A DNA stretch of 64,000 bases from Pedobacter psychrotolerans. Lineage in GTDB: Bacteria; Bacteroidota; Bacteroidia; Sphingobacteriales; Sphingobacteriaceae. Of the stretch, positions 61,042 to 64,000 are shown one piece after another; position 1 is the stretch's first letter, and the number at the start of each line of letters is the position of its first letter. A program made the position numbers and the translations under genes. The notes beneath the pieces were generated by a model, which had not been told where the DNA came from, ran no database searches, and saw only the letters and a program-made list of their open reading frames with translations. The stretch covers positions 186,001 to 250,000 of the forward strand of contig NZ_SLWO01000003.1 in NCBI RefSeq assembly GCF_004340665.1. The letters are read 5' to 3'.

Positions 61042-61596
61042 ATGATCATTGTAATTATTCTCATTGTACTCTTACTTTTTGGCTTTTTCTTTTACAACAA
61101 CATCATTGGAAAGAAAAATCAGGTAACCAATGCTTTTTCTGCTATTGATGTGATGCTAAAAAAACGTTTCGACCTGATTCCAAATCTGGTTGAAGTAGTA
61201 AAACAATATACCACTTACGAGCAGGGTACTTTAAGTAAAATTGTCGAATTAAGAGCAAAAGCTACCTCAGGCAATATTTCCGGAGCTGAAAAAGCCTCGA
61301 TAGATGCAGAATTAAGCAGCAGTATGAAAGGCTTAATGGTTAATGTAGAAAATTATCCTGATTTAAAGGCAAATACCAACTTCATTAACCTTCAAAGCAC
61401 CTGGACAGAGAGTGAAGAACAAATTGCCGCAGCCAGAAGAACATATAATGCAGCCGTTACGGATTATAACAATTCAATTATGATGTTTCCTGGAAATTTA
61501 TTTGCAGGCTTGTTTAACTTCTACCCGGTTACCGTACTAACCACCCCTGAAGAGGAACGAAAAAACATCAATGCTAAAGAACTTTTTAATCGTTAA
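61042..61596 (+). CDS. LemA-family protein
   Basis: The 184 residues begin with one membrane helix (about 2-20) and the LemA pattern: YNNIIGKKNQVTNAFSAIDVMLKKRFDLIPNLVEVVKQYTTYE, split over about 19-60, then ENYPDLKANTNFINLQSTWTESEEQIAAARRTYNAAVTDYN. The family is a helical bundle with the N-terminus outside; the role is unknown. Its stop overlaps the next start (TAATG), so it is translationally coupled to the DUF3137 gene. Confidence 0.92.
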   Translation: MIIVIILIVLLLFGFFFYNNIIGKKNQVTNAFSAIDVMLKKRFDLIPNLVEVVKQYTTYEQGTLSKIVELRAKATSGNISGAEKASIDAELSSSMKGLMVNVENYPDLKANTNFINLQSTWTESEEQIAAARRTYNAAVTDYNNSIMMFPGNLFAGLFNFYPVTVLTTPEEERKNINAKELFNR

Positions 61597-62552
61597 TGCA
61601 AAACTATTTAAATGACAACGTGGCTTTGCAAAACACCATAGCCACCATGGAAGTAGAGCGAAAGAAGGTTGCCGCCGAGCAAACTAAAGGCTTTACTTTT
61701 ATTGGAATAGGTGTTGGCGTTGCCATTATTGGCCTTTTATTTGGATTGCTTTTCTGGGCTGTGCTTGCAGGCCTGATTCCGGTGGTGTATGGCGGTATTA
61801 TTTTATATCGAATAAATGATGCCTTGAAAGCTTACCAACAAGCTTATAAACAAAACATCATTGGTGAGGCATTAAAATTTTTAGACCCAAGTTTAACCAT
61901 AAGCCCAAAAGAAGGTATCTCATCTGATGAATTTAGATATACTCAGCTTTTTAATAAATCTATTGATCGGTATAAAACAGAAGACCTTGTTAGTGGTAAA
62001 GCAGATAAGACAAGTTTTTACTTTGCAGAGGTTCACGCAGAACATAAAACAGAAAGGCAAACTAATAAAGGAACCGAAACCAGCTGGAGTGATATTTTTA
62101 AAGGCATTATTTTCGTAGCCGATTTTAATAAACACTTAAGCAGCGTTACTATTGTGAAGCCAAAAGATCTTGGAAATGCTATTGGTTCCTGGTTTTCCAA
62201 AAATGTTTTTTCTTTCAGTGATCGGGATGTGATACAGTTGGAAAATCCTGATTTTAGTCGTGCCTTTGTTACTTATGGTAGTAATCAGATCGAGTCCCGG
62301 TACATCTTAACTCCTTCCATGATGGAGCGAATATTGTACCTGAATGCCAATTCAGAAGCAACCATCTCCTTATCTTTTATAGAGTCAAGAATGTATATTG
62401 CTTTTCCTTTGGATAGGAATTGCTTTGACGCCCCAATTTTTGAATCCTTACTTAATCCCGCTACGCTCAATACAGACATCAACACCATTCGTTTTATGTA
62501 TGATATTGTGAAGGAACTTGATTTAAATACCAGAATTTGGGGGAAGGCGTAA
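61596..62552 (+). CDS. DUF3137-domain membrane protein
   Basis: The 318 residues have a polar N-terminus, two membrane helices (about 33-57 and 58-78), and a cytosolic DUF3137 domain (about 110-318; FYFAEVHAEHKTERQTNKGTETSWSDIFKGIIFVADF and VTYGSNQIESRYILTPSMMERI). The LemA-DUF3137 pair is common in many bacteria, with no known job. The stop meets the stop of the convergent receiver gene with no base between. Confidence 0.88.
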   Translation: MQNYLNDNVALQNTIATMEVERKKVAAEQTKGFTFIGIGVGVAIIGLLFGLLFWAVLAGLIPVVYGGIILYRINDALKAYQQAYKQNIIGEALKFLDPSLTISPKEGISSDEFRYTQLFNKSIDRYKTEDLVSGKADKTSFYFAEVHAEHKTERQTNKGTETSWSDIFKGIIFVADFNKHLSSVTIVKPKDLGNAIGSWFSKNVFSFSDRDVIQLENPDFSRAFVTYGSNQIESRYILTPSMMERILYLNANSEATISLSFIESRMYIAFPLDRNCFDAPIFESLLNPATLNTDINTIRFMYDIVKELDLNTRIWGKA

Positions 62553-62918
62553 TTAGCTTAAGTGTTTTTTAACGATGTCTTCCAATGCTGCAATATCAAA
62601 AGGTTTTGATAAATAGCTATCCGCACCAGCTTCATCTGCAAGTGAAGAAATATCATTATTAGCAGAAAAATAAATTACAGGAATGTGTTTTAAATCAGGG
62701 TTGCTTTTAATGGCTCTTGTTGCCTGTATACCTCCTAAATCTGGTAGCCAGTTATCCATAAAAATGAGATCTGGCATAAAAGCCGATACTTGTGTCTCTA
62801 TATCATTTGCACTTTCAGATGTTTTGATTTCATATCCTGCATCTTCTAAAATGAATGTACACAGATCCAGTATATCCCTGTTATCATCAAAAACAAATAC
62901 TTTTTTCGTATCAGCCAT
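62553..62918 (-). CDS. Stand-alone response-regulator receiver protein
   Basis: The 121 residues are only a receiver domain: acidic pair in VFVFDDNRDI, phospho-acceptor Asp in LIFMDNWLPDLGG, Ser in IYFSANN and Lys in YLSKPFD. With no output domain it works by binding partners, as CheY and Spo0F do. It lies 29 bases after the CheB-like gene on the same strand, so the CheR-CheB-receiver group is one set. Confidence 0.92.
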   Translation of the reverse strand: MADTKKVFVFDDNRDILDLCTFILEDAGYEIKTSESANDIETQVSAFMPDLIFMDNWLPDLGGIQATRAIKSNPDLKHIPVIYFSANNDISSLADEAGADSYLSKPFDIAALEDIVKKHLS

Positions 62919-62947
62919 AAGTCTTTTTCCTGAGGCAAATTTAACTA

Positions 62948-63535
62948 CTATTTATGAATTAATCCGTTAATATAGCCTGCCATTTTATAGCTATCTAAAA
63001 TAATGTGGGGTTTTACCTCATTTACAGCTTGCTGCGGCATGTAGGCCATACTTGCCGTTTCAGGATTTTGTATAAGCACTAAACCGTCATACTTGTTTAC
63101 CGTTTTTAAACCTTCAACCCCATCTGCATTTGATCCTGACAATAAAATGCAGACCAATTCATTTTTAAAAATCTCTGCCGCAGATTGAAAAGTCACATCG
63201 ATTGATGGACGCGAATAGTTTACCTTTTCTGAATAATCAAGTGAAATGGTATGATCATTCTCTACCAGCAAATGATAATCAGCCGGAGCAATATAAACAT
63301 AACCGGGCAATAATTTTTCCTTTTCTTCGGCTTCTCTTACTGTCAAACTGGTCCGGTTTTTTAATAATTCTGTGAGGAGAGAATCATTACCGGCTTTACG
63401 ATGGGTAACTAAAATAATTGGGAAGTTAATGTTCACGCTTAAGCTTGGGAAAATTTCCAGCAGTACATCCAAACTCCCTGCAGAGCCTCCAATAACCAAG
63501 GCGCTACATTTGCCCTGAGTTAAAGTTTCCGCCAT
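62948..63535 (-). CDS. CheB-type methylesterase domain protein without receiver
   Basis: The 195 residues are the CheB catalytic domain only: Ser in VIGGSAGSLDVLLEIFPSL, His in ILVTHRKAGNDSLL and Asp in LLSGSNADGVEGL form the triad. CheB removes methyl groups from, or deamidates, chemoreceptors; here no receiver domain is attached and no chemoreceptor or flagellar gene is seen. The start overlaps the end of the CheR-like gene by 16 bases. The substrate may be a soluble signalling protein. Confidence 0.9.
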   Translation of the reverse strand: MAETLTQGKCSALVIGGSAGSLDVLLEIFPSLSVNINFPIILVTHRKAGNDSLLTELLKNRTSLTVREAEEKEKLLPGYVYIAPADYHLLVENDHTISLDYSEKVNYSRPSIDVTFQSAAEIFKNELVCILLSGSNADGVEGLKTVNKYDGLVLIQNPETASMAYMPQQAVNEVKPHIILDSYKMAGYINGLIHK

Positions 63536-64000
63536 ATCTTTTCATTTCTTATGCGCTTGTAATCTTTTGCATTTGCCCAAAAATCAAGGCTTTCTTTACT
63601 TCCCAATGCCAGGTAACCTAATTTTTCGAGACTGTTATCAAACAAATTAAAAACCTTATGTTGCAAATCCTTATCGAAATAGATCAATACATTTCTACAT
63701 AAAATGAGTTGAAACTCATTGAACGAATGATCTGAAACCAGATTATGCGTAGAGAAAATCATTTTACTATTTAAAGATTCATCGAATTTAACGAGTGAAT
63801 AATTTGCAGTATAATAGGATGAGAAATCTTTCACTCCGCCAGATTGAACATAGTTTTCAGAATATCCCTTAAGATAATTTAAAGGAAACATACCTTTTTT
63901 TGCCTTCTCCAAAACTGATGGATTAATATCGGTGGCATAAATAAGTGATTTATTAAGCAGGTTAAGTTCCTTTAATAAAATGGCTAAAGAATAAGCTTCT
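63520..64000 (-). CDS. CheR-type methyltransferase, 5' end outside window
   Basis: The frame is open to the window edge at 64000, past the ATG at 63912, with AYSLAILLKELNLLNKSLIY and then ATDINPSVLEKAKKGMFPL in it. The visible part is the C-terminal half of a CheR SAM-dependent glutamate methyltransferase: FQLILCRNVLIYFDKDLQHKVFNLFDNSL and GYLALGSKESL. The gene overlaps the CheB-like gene by 16 bases. Whether a PAS or kinase domain is fused upstream cannot be seen. Confidence 0.9.
   Translation of the reverse strand, partial: EAYSLAILLKELNLLNKSLIYATDINPSVLEKAKKGMFPLNYLKGYSENYVQSGGVKDFSSYYTANYSLVKFDESLNSKMIFSTHNLVSDHSFNEFQLILCRNVLIYFDKDLQHKVFNLFDNSLEKLGYLALGSKESLDFWANAKDYKRIRNEKIWRKL

Overview
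The window looks like chromosomal DNA of a Bacteroidetes bacterium, most likely a Pedobacter-type member of the Sphingobacteriaceae. Supporting signs are AT-rich DNA, promoters of the TTTG-N19-21-TAnnTTTG type with short leaders and no clear Shine-Dalgarno sites, several TTG starts, a PorP/SprF protein paired with a giant PKD protein carrying a type IX secretion C-terminus, the futalosine route to menaquinone (MqnB, MqnD), and many Bacteroidetes-only families. I saw no rRNA, tRNA, CRISPR array, prophage or insertion sequence, and base use looks even throughout.

Region 1 (1-12.8 kb) is a glucuronoxylan locus. GH10 endoxylanase, GH115 alpha-glucuronidase and a GH43 enzyme form a tight leftward operon, next to a GHL10-family hydrolase, a NagX-like membrane protein, a LacI-type regulator, mannonate dehydratase UxuA and a GlcN6P-deaminase/PIG-L fusion protein. 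The same 10-bp core, CAACCGATTG, occurs upstream of the LacI gene and in the GH10 promoter region, so this LacI protein probably controls the operon and itself. GH115 would release (methyl)glucuronate, and UxuA belongs to the glucuronate pathway.

Region 2 (12.9-31 kb) is mostly housekeeping and signalling: a coiled-coil membrane protein, a very large NtrY-like kinase, fabD, a folE/6-pyruvoyl-tetrahydropterin synthase pair, mqnB/mqnD, an RprXY-like two-component pair, a THUMP-domain rRNA methyltransferase, an XRE regulator and an HD phosphohydrolase. It also contains the strongest candidate for an undescribed system: a radical-SAM/helix-hairpin-helix protein plus a DUF4130 protein, preceded by a 48-bp almost perfect dyad that covers the predicted promoter. 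A PhoR-like kinase follows.

Region 3 (31-41.6 kb) has an operon-like run miaB - sigma-54-type activator - lptE - TPR-like protein - secG with a canonical promoter and terminator, an ECF sigma factor with a small membrane protein, a REP-like hairpin array, a DEAD-box helicase, L-serine dehydratase, and RDD and MgtC proteins.

Region 4 (41.6-57 kb) has the T9SS pair (SprF-like plus a 1975-residue PKD protein), groES-groEL without CIRCE, a beta-propeller lipoprotein, a DUF4197 protein, an ECF sigma factor overlapping a membrane protein that joins an anti-sigma-like N-terminus to a carboxypeptidase-regulatory-like and a TonB-type domain, and a Pit phosphate transporter with its PhoU-like partner.

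Region 5 (57-64 kb) has two tandem AsmA-like paralogues separated by a nested palindrome that buries the second start codon, a LemA/DUF3137 pair, and a CheR-CheB-receiver set that runs off the end. All names come from reading sequence and motifs by eye; no database search was run.
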